Assembly (NCBI GenBank): GCA_019843655.1
Contig: JACDQD010000103.1
Location: forward strand, 5,084,001-5,148,000
Direction: 5' to 3'
Length of the DNA stretch: 64,000 nt
DNA from: Lethocerus indicus
Taxonomy: Eukaryota > Arthropoda > Insecta > Hemiptera > Belostomatidae
Positions 24,748 through 37,219 of the stretch are shown here, in pieces; position 1 is the first letter of the stretch; each line of letters starts with the position of its first letter. Under the pieces are notes generated by a model. It saw nothing but the letters and a program-made list of their open reading frames with translations. It was not told where the DNA came from and did no database searches. The position numbers were made by a program, and so were the translations under genes.

Positions 24748-27700
24748 TAAAGATTTTTTTAATTTAACTTTTTCTGAACTTATTTTTAACTCTTATTAAC
24801 ATTCCGTCACTCTTTTAATCTATTTAAATCAATTGTAATTTTTTACAAGTGAATGTGTAAATAGATAATCAAATGGCAAACTTACATGTCTGTTCCGACT
24901 GGGTAATAGCTCTCTCTATTACTGCCTGGGCCTCGTATGTGCCCGACTCATTCTCCTCTTCCCATTGTTATCACCAACTTAAACCCTGTTATCTACCAAT
25001 GTCTCAGGTATTTTGAGGTATCCCTGTGTAATGTTCATACAGTCGCCGAATTAGCATCTGTACTATCCGTTCATTTCTACGCTTTTTTTTAACATGAAAT
25101 GATGTTACAAGTATTAGTTTTTGATTTTCACGATATGCTGTCCTACTACTTCCATCTCTGGTACAATCCTATATGGTATTTTACTTTTATCAATTTACTT
25201 ATTCCTTACCCCTTGTTGGATTTAGTCACTCGTACTATTTAGCGGCTCGTAAAAAATACAAATTGGATAACAAAACTTTTTTTAAAATTCAGTCATCTGA
25301 TCGCAGTAACGGAGTTTGAAGTCGAAAGGATATTAAGCTTAATCGAATTTCGGATATTGATGTATCGATTTTCGTAGCTAGCTACCAGGCAATGTTCTTC
25401 TGAACTTGCTACGTTCTCCGTCCTTGTTAGAGAGAGCAGCCACGCCATAACGACCACACACATATTCTCACATTTGTACATTTAATGCAGTCGGTGATTC
25501 CCTGGAGAAATTAAGCACAATGGTTGACCTTTATATTATATGCGCGGTCCAAATGTCCGTAATATAACTGAACCTACAGGCTTCTCTTATTATTTACTAC
25601 TTCTGAAGCTAACTTTATTCCCTAACGGCATCCATAATAGTACTGACAGGAAAGTATAACTACTTTTTTCAATGTTACAGCATAATTAGTGTCTCCGTCC
25701 AAATTTTCATTACTTTAGAATATTTGCACAATCGTGGTGAGAGGGCATGTTTTTCCAAGTTCAAGGATTGAAGGGGCTTGTTTGTATTTTATTGCATTAT
25801 AGGTGTCACATATTAACGATATGCTTTGAAAGATAGGAACCGAAACCGGTCTAGGATTGAGGATCGAATGAACAAAAACCAAACATTTCAAAGTGTTTTT
25901 CATTACATTTAAAAGCAATGATTTATGTGGCGAAAAAACGCCGTACTTCACAGGTCAAAGGGGCTATTTAGAGACAGAATGTTCCCGATACATTATTGTT
26001 TATTAAAGGTTCGACACCTTTCTGATTAAACTTAGTCAATAACTAAGTCAGTTGACCTGACACCACTGCCCATAAATTGTGAAAACCCACTTTTCCCACG
26101 GGGAAAAATGTTCTCCCGCCCATAAAAACAATCCGGAGTGCCTGAATAAATTATTGCCGCTACTAGGTCCGCAGCTCCCAGGTTCATTGAGGCTTCGGGA
26201 TTTGATTGGATGGACCTTATAAAATAAATAAAATGAATTAGAATTTTCATTCCTATAATTTCACAATGTCTTGCCTTTTAAACATCATTAAAATAATATT
26301 TATACGCACCTGAGGTCAGTAAATGCTGCCAAAGTATATCGCGTTGTATTATAATTAATAAAAACATTGAAAGAAATAATTATTCAATCGATACGAACTC
26401 AACGCCCCCAATAAACAAACTTATGATTTTAAAGTACGTCCTTGAACAGTTCTTGAATGGTTTTCCATGTCATGGACCATAACTGTTCATGCACCGTCAA
26501 TTATTTTGGTATAAACCTTATATTATTAAATATTGTGTTACTAAGTTTTCTCCGAAGGAACGGAGGCATTGTATGTTCTCGGCGATGTTAACGGATCCTG
26601 CATTTCATTATGTACGGTCGGCGGTACCCATTCAGCGTTCCGCGTTGGTTCCGGTCGTCCCGGCTTTCGCCCCGGCCAAAGCTGCTCTCAACTATAATGT
26701 TCTCTTCAGAGTTGGAAGCCCGGTGGCATGCATTATTTCGTCCCAGCAGTTCGGGCCAATCGATTCCAACCTGTGGTTGGCTTATCCTCCTCCATAGCGG
26801 AAGCGAAACAGGATTCAACGCCTAATAAATTACGGGACGGCGAGCATTGTAGCTTTTTTGTGTATTCGACCAGGAGAATGGACCGCGCGAAACTGTACCG
26901 AGATTATTAATAGTTTCACTGTGTGATCCCCTTTCTTTGTTCCGCATCCATCCTCAGATAGATGAAGGAGTGTCTGACAATATTACTACATGCCTCATCT
27001 TTCATTCTTCATCATAATTCATAACCTGAATTCCTCTTTAATTGGCAAAACAATATTTGGTACCTGGGACTGTTTTATTGGCCTTTCAAACCATCAGACA
27101 GGAAGCTTATTCAGTGTCCCAATCGCGATCAACTCCGAGCTTTATCTTAATTAGGTTATTTTGCTGACTTGGCGATTAATAATAGTTTCTGTACCTGGCC
27201 CACCCTTCAGCCTGTCTCCGGCTTTTGTCCCTCCTGCCAATACAAACAACAGATTAATGACGTAATCAGAGTTTGAAGTGTTCGCTTATTGTCGCAGCCC
27301 GATTTCGGACTTCGTCGGCGACCGATAATTATAATATGATTAATGCTAATTAGTCCAGCTGCCGAATAGGCGTTCAACATAAATTCAGCGATTAATTAAT
27401 AATGCGGCTTCCGAAATAAAAAATTCTGTATGAATAATCGGAGCGCGCTTGAATAATTAATTCATTTCTCGTATAAACTTGATAATTTTTTAATGACACT
27501 GAAAACACTTTTATTTTAAAATTAGGATATTATAACGGGATGAACGATCATAAAATCTTTAATTAATTAAGTATATAACTCCCCAGAGGTTGTTAATATC
27601 CCACGAAGAAGTTTATTTTTCTGTTTATATTCTGCTTCAATATTTTTATGGACTGAAAATCAGCCTACTTGAACGAAGGTTTTCTGATCTTTATTGATGA

Positions 27701-30109
27701 CATTTCACTTCTGTTTAATAAATGTTGTGCACCTCAATTCCTTCTCTTCAATCATCTAATCTTTACAAATGTTAACAGTCTACAACATTTTTATCTGTTT
27801 CGGTTATGCGGCACAGTCTGCGAACGGTGCTATTGAGAAATCTGCAGTGTGTTGAGAAGTGCTAACAGAGGCGACATTCTTAAGATCTGAAACTGAAACA
27901 AAATTCTTTGTTTTGCCATTGTCCGAACGTTATATTCATGTCTTACTGAGAAATACTTGAAAAATAAAATTCATATACACATTACAATGTGTATTCTTGG
28001 ATTTTAAAATGTGTACATACCGTCGAATTTTGGCGTGTAAAAGGTCCGCTTTCGGTTCATTTCTGTGGCGGTACCGCTGTTCGATTGTAATTTCCGAATT
28101 GGGGGACTGATTGAGAATGCAAGGAAGCGCTCCGTTTTCCATCCCGTTTCTGTAGGTCGGCCGGATTGAAGCGGATGGGAATACGCAGACGAGTCCGATG
28201 TCGATCCCTTTTGGAACTCGACCGATATCTACGCCCCTATAGCAAACGGGGACCTACATCATTCGCCCTCCCTTCGGAATGGGAGGAATATTCCGATCGA
28301 ACTCCCCGTTGTTTCCCCGTCCCTATGAGGGACAAAAATCATTCTAACCTGTATTTTTGTTCGCTGAATACGTATTTTCAATTGAAGTTTGAAGACGGTC
28401 GTGTTATGCAAGTCCTAAAAGTGGGTTCGCATACCCTATTTTTTGCGGGAATCACGGGATAATAAATGTAAAAAATACATACTAGTGGCTAATACAAATT
28501 ACTTGATTGTTTGTAATATCGTTGAGTTACAAAAACTGAATCATTTCTCAATAATTATTTTCCAAAATCAATTTCCAAATTTCTGGGCGAAAAGGCAGAG
28601 ACACTAACAAAAATAATAATAATAAATATTATTTTTTGGTAGAACAATTCTTTGATGTATTTATTTATGCAATTATTTTTTTAAAGAATATATCCTACTG
28701 CGCCTTACGGAATATATACTATATCTATAATTTTCATTTTGATTTACAAGCACGTAGCGCCAGGGCGTACTCCATCAGAAAGAAGAACTTAGGATAAAGG
28801 AAGTAAGAAGAAAAGCTGTTGGTGAATAAACTGTCGGGCCGATTTACATTTGTAAAGGGAGGGCTATTAAAGGAGACACTTAAAATGGGTGGATCACACC
28901 CTACCCAAGAATATAGGCCTCACCCTGGCAGTAATTGCAGTTGTGCTGCGTTTTAACAGCCGCTCCCTCCTAACTATTACCGTTTGGGTTTAGTGCCCGT
29001 ATTTCGCTAATACTTTCATTTTCTGACGGGCACATTTTAGCCCGAGATCTGCTATCTGCTTGTGTGACACGCAGAAACATTTATCGACTTTGATTAAAAC
29101 AATTTATTCATTAACTTATACGCGCGTGCCAATTTTAGTTACACAAAATTTATTTACTAAACGTTCGCATTGTTCCATTTTCAGCCTAGTTCCTTCCGCT
29201 GACTATAGAATGCGATTGTTCCAGAATCGTTTAAAGTAGGTCTCTATTCTCGGGAAGGTTTTGCCCAATTGTACCACGCTTGCCTTTGACAAACAGTCGT
29301 TCTCAACATTTCAGAATGGTCTGACCACTTCATTCAATAGAAGTTTTGTGTTTATTCGCAGCTTGACACTTCTCGCTGGGACATTAAACTGGTTTTATGC
29401 AAAATTCAACTCGCCGTAAGTTGATACAGCATGCGCGGCGGCATAATTTTATCGTGTCGATGAAAGCGAAGAACTTGAATGCTCGTTTATACTTGAGATT
29501 TCCTTCTATTAAGTGCTTAATATCCATCATTGCGCTTAAACTAAGTGAATTACTAATATACCGTAAAACGAGTTTATAACGAGTTTACTGAAAATCCAGG
29601 ACCCGTTACTACAGGATGAATCACATAAAAAGAAGCTTTTCGTACCTCGTTCAATCAAGTCCTTAAACTAACTATAAAATTTTTGAAGGTGACAAAGTTC
29701 TGTAACGCTCTCTGCGCAATTTCGTATGTGGGCTCGTAATGTTTAGGGGTTATTTGACCGGCGAGGCAAACATTTTTATTGATTCTCGACACCCGGTCGT
29801 ATTCGAGGGAGGAGAATTGAAACTGTGGCGGAGGAGGCGTGCACAGGCACTTGTATTGAAGTGTGTATGCCGAGCACTTCATAAGGAAACCGCGGGAAGG
29901 GAGAACTCTGTCGGCGGTGCTTGGAACAGTGGATATGGATTGGGGTGCCTTTGGTACCGCCCGGTCTTGAATTCTCTCCGCGCCCTCCCGCCCTTTCCAC
30001 TATTTGTCTCTGACACGGGGGAGAACTTGCGAAACGAGACAAAGCGCTGTTAGTATCCAATTCCGCACTGAATTCAATGCATAAACACCGCCGGAGCCAT
30101 TCGGCATAC

Positions 30110-30180
30110 CGTAGGGGACGCCCCCTATTGATTCATCGCTTCGTAAATCTGGTCCGGCATCTGCCTCACCGTCCCCTACG
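30110..30180. other. Perfect 11-bp inverted repeat, 49-base loop
   Basis: CGTAGGGGACG (30,110-30,120) is the exact reverse complement of CGTCCCCTACG (30,170-30,180). The surroundings are non-coding as far as I can tell. It could form a long-loop stem or be a bipartite binding site. Confidence 0.45.
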
Positions 30181-31886
30181 ACTTATGCAAAAGAGAAAAG
30201 AGATTTACGCCTTCGCGTCATCATATAAAAGGTCTAGATTTTATCCTCTTACATTATTTATCTGTTATGTTTTCCGAAATACGCGAATATTATGAGGTAG
30301 GTCTATCATTCCTGATGTGAGTTGTAAATTTTCGCGCTTGCTTTCCGTGTATTTGGCGCGTTTATTGTTAATGGACGTGACATCTTTACAGGATATTCGA
30401 CTATTGATTTTACACGTTATATCTGGAGTAATAAACGTAATGTTCTTATTGTTATAACAGTAGTAGTAAAGTATATACGCGTGTCGGTGACTGTGCAGCA
30501 GTATGCTCCATCAGGAATCGGTTCGGAAAGATGAACACCTGATTGGAGAGCGTTGCTTCGTTTGTAGACCTGGGTCCTATTCCCAGCAGGAACATTTTTT
30601 TTAATGGATTACTATTGTAAATGCACTGAAAATATATGGCATATCGTTTGTTCAACATAAATAAAATATAAATGGGACTTATAAATTCCTTTTTTTAATA
30701 TTATCTACATTTTGGCATGAACGAAGTCTCCTCGATTGGAAGATTCGGTCAATATTGGCTAAGTTATTTTCGAGTAAATAAATAAGAAAATTTCCTTTTT
30801 CCCAGAGGAGGAGGTCAAATCAATTACGAGCCCCGAGAGTGTTTATTCCTCAAGACATGGGCATATTCTCAGCGCTCTGGGGCGATAAAAACGAGAGCTT
30901 CTTCATCCCGTCGTCCCCTCCTCAAAGTTAATTAACATTTTTTTTCGGGCCTTCCAATTACGGTTTCTTTCGGCACCCGCAATTTTCTTGGTTGTAATTT
31001 ACACAATTAACTCGCGCCTTGTTTGTCACCGGAGTAATTCTTTTCTCTACCTTCGCATTACTTAATGCGAAAGTTATTATCCCCGGGTGTGGGTTGGCCC
31101 TGTTATTTTCGAAGTGTTATCCAACTCGACGCCCCAGAAAAAAAAGCCTTAATGAAAAATGTTAGCATGTATTAAATTAAGTTTTAATTTTAATCGCTCC
31201 CAGCTTCTTTGGAGTTGGTCCCAAGATCGTTTATCTTTCTTCTGATGTTATCGCGAAAACTTGATATTATTGTTCGTCGATGTTTTATGATTAACTACCT
31301 AATAGGTACTTTTCAAAAATATTGTGTAATATTTCTAATTATCTCGTGTTTATACTAATTTTACAATTTTGTTATTACTAATTATACTACTTGTAAGATT
31401 GAAATTATGAGTTGCCCAGGTGACGCAACCTTTCCATGTTCTTAATAGAAAAGTGGGTTGTAGGTTGGGACATTTTTCTTTCGCAGTTGTTTCAAAGTTG
31501 GGGCCCCAGTTTTGAATGGTTAATTCTAATCGTAAAGTAGAAGGGAGTTTCGGGTAAACCTCGAAGGGGGAAGAAAGTTAGCACTTATATTCATCTACTT
31601 TAAAGCCAAGGATTTCTCCGTTGAACAACTTATCAGACAGAAGTTTTGCTTATGTATTTGTAACACCGAGAAGAGGAAAACGTGCTAATGTAAATAATAA
31701 TTTGCATGGGATTATAACTACTCCCTTACATTTCAATTTTTAGATAAGTATTACAAACATATAGTTTAAAAAATATTTAAGCTTTCAGCAGAAGGTAAAT
31801 TCTATGGGTACCCTATACAAATGTCATGGTAGAATATTTATGGAAATTTCTCTCGTTTAATTATTGTTGTTTTCCTGTTGTTGCAG

Positions 31887-34800
31887 AGCCTTCTTGGCGA
31901 ATTTAACCGAGAGCAGGAAGCTTTTCTAAAAGAAAAACAGGCTAACAAATCTGGTAATGGAGCAGCGGTACCTCCGTGGGTGGGCCGATCGAATGAAGAA
32001 AGCCTTAAAGAGGAGTGTCTATCCCTTTCTACAGTGAGTACACCTAATTTTGGACTTGTAACGTTAGAAGTTTTTCTTATATCTTAGCACTCTACAAGAT
32101 TGCCATTTGCAGTGTAGAATCTTCTTTACGCCAGTTAGAACATTTCTATTGTTGCTAAATTGTCGAATCTTAAATAATTTTACTCGAATTAAAATTAAAA
32201 ATATTAAAACAAACATTAATACCAAACAATCAAAGAAATATTTCAGCGGTACGCTTCTGTCTTAAAAGTTTTTTTCATTTTCGCATAATAGAATTACAAA
32301 ATTTAAACAAATGTTGTTACCTTTTTTTGGTGTTCAGGACAGGCGGAATTTCGTGAGGGCACCCCCGGCGGGAGTTGATTTCCAGTTTGATTTAGATGTC
32401 CAGTCCCCAATTGCCATGGCAACACTAGCAGAGGATCCAAACCTTGAGAAAATGAGATTTGAATTGGTACCCAAAATGTGAGTCATGTGACAATTGTAAT
32501 TATTTATTGTATACGAATTTAAAAATTTTAAATTTCTGATATATTTTTGTCTACTTGTGCCTTGGTGTTCATTCTAACAATGCAGCATAATACATACACA
32601 CATACTGCAAATTTTTCTTTAAATTAGCATTCTGTTTTACAAGACAGTACATTAACTTTGGAGAGTAAGTGTTCTCAATAATCTTCAGTGATTCTCAGTT
32701 TTGGCTCACTAAGATTGATCTCGTGTAATATATATTGTTGATGAGTGTGTTACATTTGGTATTTTCTTATGTGCAGTATAAGTGAAGAGAATTTCTGGCG
32801 GAACTATTTTTACCGAGTTAGCCTTATATGCCAGGCTAACGATGTATCATCAATGGCCCAAGAAGGTGGGACATCTGTTGATCATACCAGTAGTGCTGAT
32901 GCCGAACATGCAGGTACATATTTTTATAATACACATTAGTCACTTTTATAATGAGATGTAACCCACGTGTGTTTACAATTATTTGGTTTTTATATCATTC
33001 CCTGATTCCCTGAGTTTCTTGGATAGATATTTATAATTTTGAGGCTGTATATATATCAGAATATTTTTTTGTAAAGAGTTAATCAAATTGAGCTATATTA
33101 GATGAAAATAACATCCAAATAATTTAATTACAAACATCTTAATTTTTGTTATTAATATGTGTTACTGCCTACCTGTCACTATGTTGAAATGTTTTTTCTG
33201 TTGTTAATATTTGAGTTGATTGAACATTTTGAATTTAATATTGCAGTTAATGTAATAATGTGGATGAAATAATTATTACAGTTTTTATAACTGTGTGCTG
33301 CACCTAAGCATCTCAAAGTAAAAGTCGGTTATAAGAATATAAGTTGGCATGATTGGCAGTAGTTTGTTATATTGTAATTTTAGTTTCTGTTGTGCTGCAT
33401 GGTAGAAAGTTCAGTTATGTCACCTTTAAAAGAGGTAAGACATAGTCATAGAAATGGTATTATCCATTTGATGAAATTCTACCATTAAAGGTAAGGACTC
33501 ATTTTTGTTATTTTTATTTATTTCAATTACTTCTGTAAAACACAAAACATATTAAATTTTGATAATTCCGAACAAATAACTCTTTACACATATCCCTGAG
33601 GTATTACATTTTGGTCCATTATTAAAAATCATAAATATTTACAATATTGCATTTTGGTGGTGATTAAATTCTACAAATTAATTTATTAGTGCAGTGATTA
33701 GCAATTTACATTCAATTTTTAAACATCCTTAAAAAAATCTTTTTACAATATCATAGTTATTTACTTTTTAGAATGCATACATTTATTAAGATTACATATT
33801 GCTTCTTTTATAAATGTTTACTTGGTTATTATCGCTATAAATTATTTTGAATCTTCTTTACATATAGTAGGAAGTAATTTTTTATTTTATAGACATTTGA
33901 GATAAATGTTGACTTTCATAAAATACAGGATATTCATATGACAATAATCATTAATTTTTTTATAAATGGTAACATTAATCTAGTGTGTTAATTTTGATAT
34001 ACATGGTCAACATGTACTACTTACAGGAAGTCAAATATGAAAATAAACCAGTCCACTTACTTTTAGCATGTTTTATTTTATGTTTGCTCCTTTCATTTAT
34101 TATTTTTTTTTAGTTTCGGTTCTTTATTGTACTTACATTTTTGTTTATTTTGATTGTCGTCTGAAGTCGGGCTTGAGGACCAGAGTGAGGAGAATGCTAT
34201 AGTCTGTGGAAGCACTGGAGCACTTGAAAACAGTCCTCAGCATGAGTTTGTATCGGACACTTTCACAGCCAGTACGGAAGATATTGAAGAAGTAAAAGAA
34301 GGGATGAGAAAACTTGGCATTAGCACAGCACAAGGTAAGTAGTTTTTTTGAAACAACTGGACATTCCCTCCCATCCCTAATGGCTTTGTAATGTTCTGCA
34401 TTGTTCAAATATAAGAGTTGTTTTTCCTTTCTATTGACACAATGTCCATGTTCTTTAAATAAATATTATTTTTATTAAAACCTTTACATACATGTTTTTA
34501 ATAGTAAATATTAAATTATATAATAATACACGACCTTCTTCTTTATTACTAATTTAAAACAATTTTCAACATCAAGAAAGAAGTTTTGTTTGCTTTTAAT
34601 TTTACCAATGGAGGAGTAGTAGCATGTATTCTTAATTCATAAATCAAGGAACATTGTTATTTGAAATATTGATTTAGAACTATGAAAAACTCTTTTCCAT
34701 ATAATTACTGTCATGTACTGTACATACTCTCAATGTATGGGTTGCCATTTAACTTGAGATTTTAATTTCAAAGTTTGAGCAGAATATATTACATGAACAA

Positions 34801-37219
34801 ATACTTATATAAATACATAAACAAATAGTTACATCTTATTGCCTAATTGGCCTTTACCATTAAATGGTGTCACAAATCTCCAATTTAGTTTTGGGTAATC
34901 CACACTAGTTAATTTCATCACTTCTAAACTGTGTAGGATTTTACTCCTTGAAATTTGTTTAAAATGTTTTATTAAAGCAGCTGTCTATTTACAGTTGATA
35001 TGTCGTCAGTAATATTTATAATTCACAGAAAGACTTTCTAAACACTGAGTAATTTATGACAATGGATTTAATATGTCTCAAGTTTAGAATGTCTCAAATT
35101 ATCCCTGTACTATCGTTTGGTAAATTATCATCTAAAACTGCATTGTTCTGTTTTACCTTATTACTAATCCATTTGTTCTGACATTGTTAAAAGCAGTCCC
35201 TATTTGGCTTTTAAGTTGCATGTTTAGTTCTAAAATGACATTCTATGCATGCATGTTTTTATAACTCACAGAAGCTGTCAGGTTTTCTCAAGGACAACGG
35301 GGATTATTTATTTATTTATACACATTCATATTATAGTATAAGTATAAGAGTTTTTTCTATTTAGCATTAACAGTATAAAAGTGAGAATTAATTTTAAAAG
35401 TAAGGTTCAAATAAAGGGCATATTTTCTATAGTGATTTGTACAGCTTATAGCAAACTAAAGGCTGAATTTTTAATGTAAAAATGCTATTATTTGAAAGCA
35501 TGAATCGAATTCATCCTCAAGGCCTCCAAATTACACTCCTTATCTCCTTCCATATTTTAATGTGTATTTGTTTCTAGCCTTGTTACCATACTTGTACGAA
35601 CTAATATTTCTTTTTGGTAATCTGGCAATGGTCTAAATATTAATTTTTAGAATAATTAAATATATTTTACCATTTAAAAGAATTCTCAGGTGGGTTTTAA
35701 TATTTTATGTTTGTTTCTCAGTACCACAAGTAAGAACCTTAAATATTTTGATAAAATGGTAATGTTCATTAGTATAATTTCATCCAGTCAAATTGTATTT
35801 CATGGCAACATTATAAAAATAATTATTTTAATTCATTCAGCATCACTGTATTGTTCATTAAGTAGATAAGAACTTGGTGTTCAATACTTTGGCACAAAAT
35901 TCAAACATATCAATGTGCACAGTGCATTTCCCTCTCAGTATTAAGTATTTACCTCCCACATGAAGTTTGTATTAATTTGGTGGGCTGACATATAATGTGA
36001 TGAGTTTAAAATAAAGGAAATACTAGCTAGGCCCTGCGGTGAGGTGTTTCCATTCTTCCCCTATCCTCTTCTACAACAGGAGATAGCTTTGAGCGTGTGC
36101 CTGTGTGTTTGTTCTGTGCAGCTTGAGGAGTCTCGGCCAGGGAAGGTTCTGTCCCTCCTCCCCAGTGATGGGGGCCACTTCCAACGGAGCCGCGTCCACT
36201 CTTCTAACTCTCTATCTTAATATTCCCTTCCATCCTTCCCCAATGGTTCCTGTATGAGTCTGAGAGCGTGTGTTCTTATATATTCTATTGTGCATGCATC
36301 TCAGATATAAATTTACACTTCTATTTAACAATATAATCACAAATTTTTGTTTTTACTTTTAATTTTTCATGCATATTGCCTAGTTTTTAATCCTAACTGC
36401 ATTTGCATCTGTTAACATGAAGAAAATGAAATGACACCAGTCTCCAGTCAGATTGTTTTCACTAAGTGGGAGGGCTTGTATTTTCTATTTAACTGATTTA
36501 TAGAAAAGCCTATTTAAAAATTAAAAAATAGAATATTTATGCTTCCTGGTGTACATATATAGCGAATTTTGCTGTACTCTTGTGCTCCAATAAATTTCAT
36601 TTTGTTTTATATTTTAAAATTGTATTGAAGTGATTGTTTCCTTTTGATTTCATTGGAAATATCTAAAGTAACAAACATTATTGGGAAAGTCTACATTGTA
36701 CAGATTAGAGGTTGCATTTCTGAAAAAAATTAGTGGTAAATTATTCAAATATTATTGAAAGTGTTGGAGCTAAACTTTTTTTGTGCAAAAATGGGAAGAA
36801 GTGGCACTTTATTATAATAAATGTTAAGATTTTTGATCTAATAAAGAACATGTGTAGTCACCAATGTTTGTGTCTGCATGTTTTCTTATTCGGGACAATT
36901 TCTTTCTTTGTAGGCTTCATTTTTTATTTTTATATGCTGACACTGTTTAGAAAAGAGAAAGCTAGATTTCCTATTGTAAATTACACTGTGATGATGAAAC
37001 AAATGGCGTTCCCAATTGAGAGTGTTTCACCCCACCCTTCGAGTCCGAATTACCCGTAATGACCCTTTAAGCCTTCCTCTGAAGCCTCCCTCTGTGTCCT
37101 TAGAAGAGGAATGGGAGAAAGAGCTTGATGCCGAACTCCAGGACTTTGAGATGGTAGGCTCGGATGGAGACAAGAACCTCGACCACCAAATTGAAAGGGA
37201 ACTGGCTGATCTGAAGTGA
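31887..37219 (+). CDS. SYAP1: Synapse-associated protein 1 (BSD-domain protein), 3' five exons; 5' end not found
   Basis: Five exons join in frame into the last 235 residues: 31,887-32,033; 32,338-32,477; 32,777-32,913; 34,167-34,334; 37,104-37,219 (TGA). Each junction has GT/AG ends and the phases agree (0, 2, 1, 1). The first exon carries AVPPW, a SYAP1 hallmark. The next two form the BSD domain, including RRNFVRAPPAGV and the FWRNYFYRVSLI signature. Next comes an acidic linker with EFVSDTF, then an acidic C-terminal tail rich in Glu and Asp (EEEWEKELDAELQDFEMV). Vertebrate SYAP1 and Drosophila Sap47 belong to this family. SYAP1 is implicated in Akt/TORC2 signalling and Sap47 is abundant at synapses. 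The N-terminal part (roughly the first third) and the start codon are missing. They lie either in the left 31 kb, where I could not find them, or outside the window. Intron 4 is 2.8 kb and may hold an alternative last exon. Confidence 0.93.
36080..36126 (+). CDS. SYAP1: Candidate alternative last exon of SYAP1
   Basis: Inside intron 4 a long pyrimidine-rich tract ends in CAACAG at 36,079, a strong acceptor. Joined to the phase-1 donor at 34,334 it continues the frame for 15 residues (GDSFERVPVCLFCAA) to TGA at 36,124-36,126. It sits in an island (about 36,025-36,260) that is visibly more GC-rich than the rest of the intron. An AATAAA follows near 36,590. The result would be an isoform lacking the acidic WEKEL tail. 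Alternatively the island is an intronic regulatory element or old repeat. No transcript evidence is available. Confidence 0.35.

Larger units (their letters stand above)
1..31700. other. Gene-poor, CpG-rich non-coding block left of SYAP1
   Basis: I find no exon here with homology I recognise together with believable splice sites. Open frames are short (up to about 120 codons), usually mirrored on the other strand, and look like chance. The DNA is moderately AT-rich but keeps many CpGs, for example 7 in 22,741-22,800, unlike the gene block to its right. SYAP1 lacks its N-terminal exons, so part or all of this stretch may be its 5' introns or upstream region. Repeats, hairpins and possible promoters inside it are listed separately. 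Elsewhere in the block I see nothing definable. Confidence 0.6.

Noticed and set aside
36733..37059. 108-codon frame before the last SYAP1 exon
   Set aside because: The phase-compatible acceptor is at 37,103. This frame is hydrophobic, AT-driven and not needed to join the exons.
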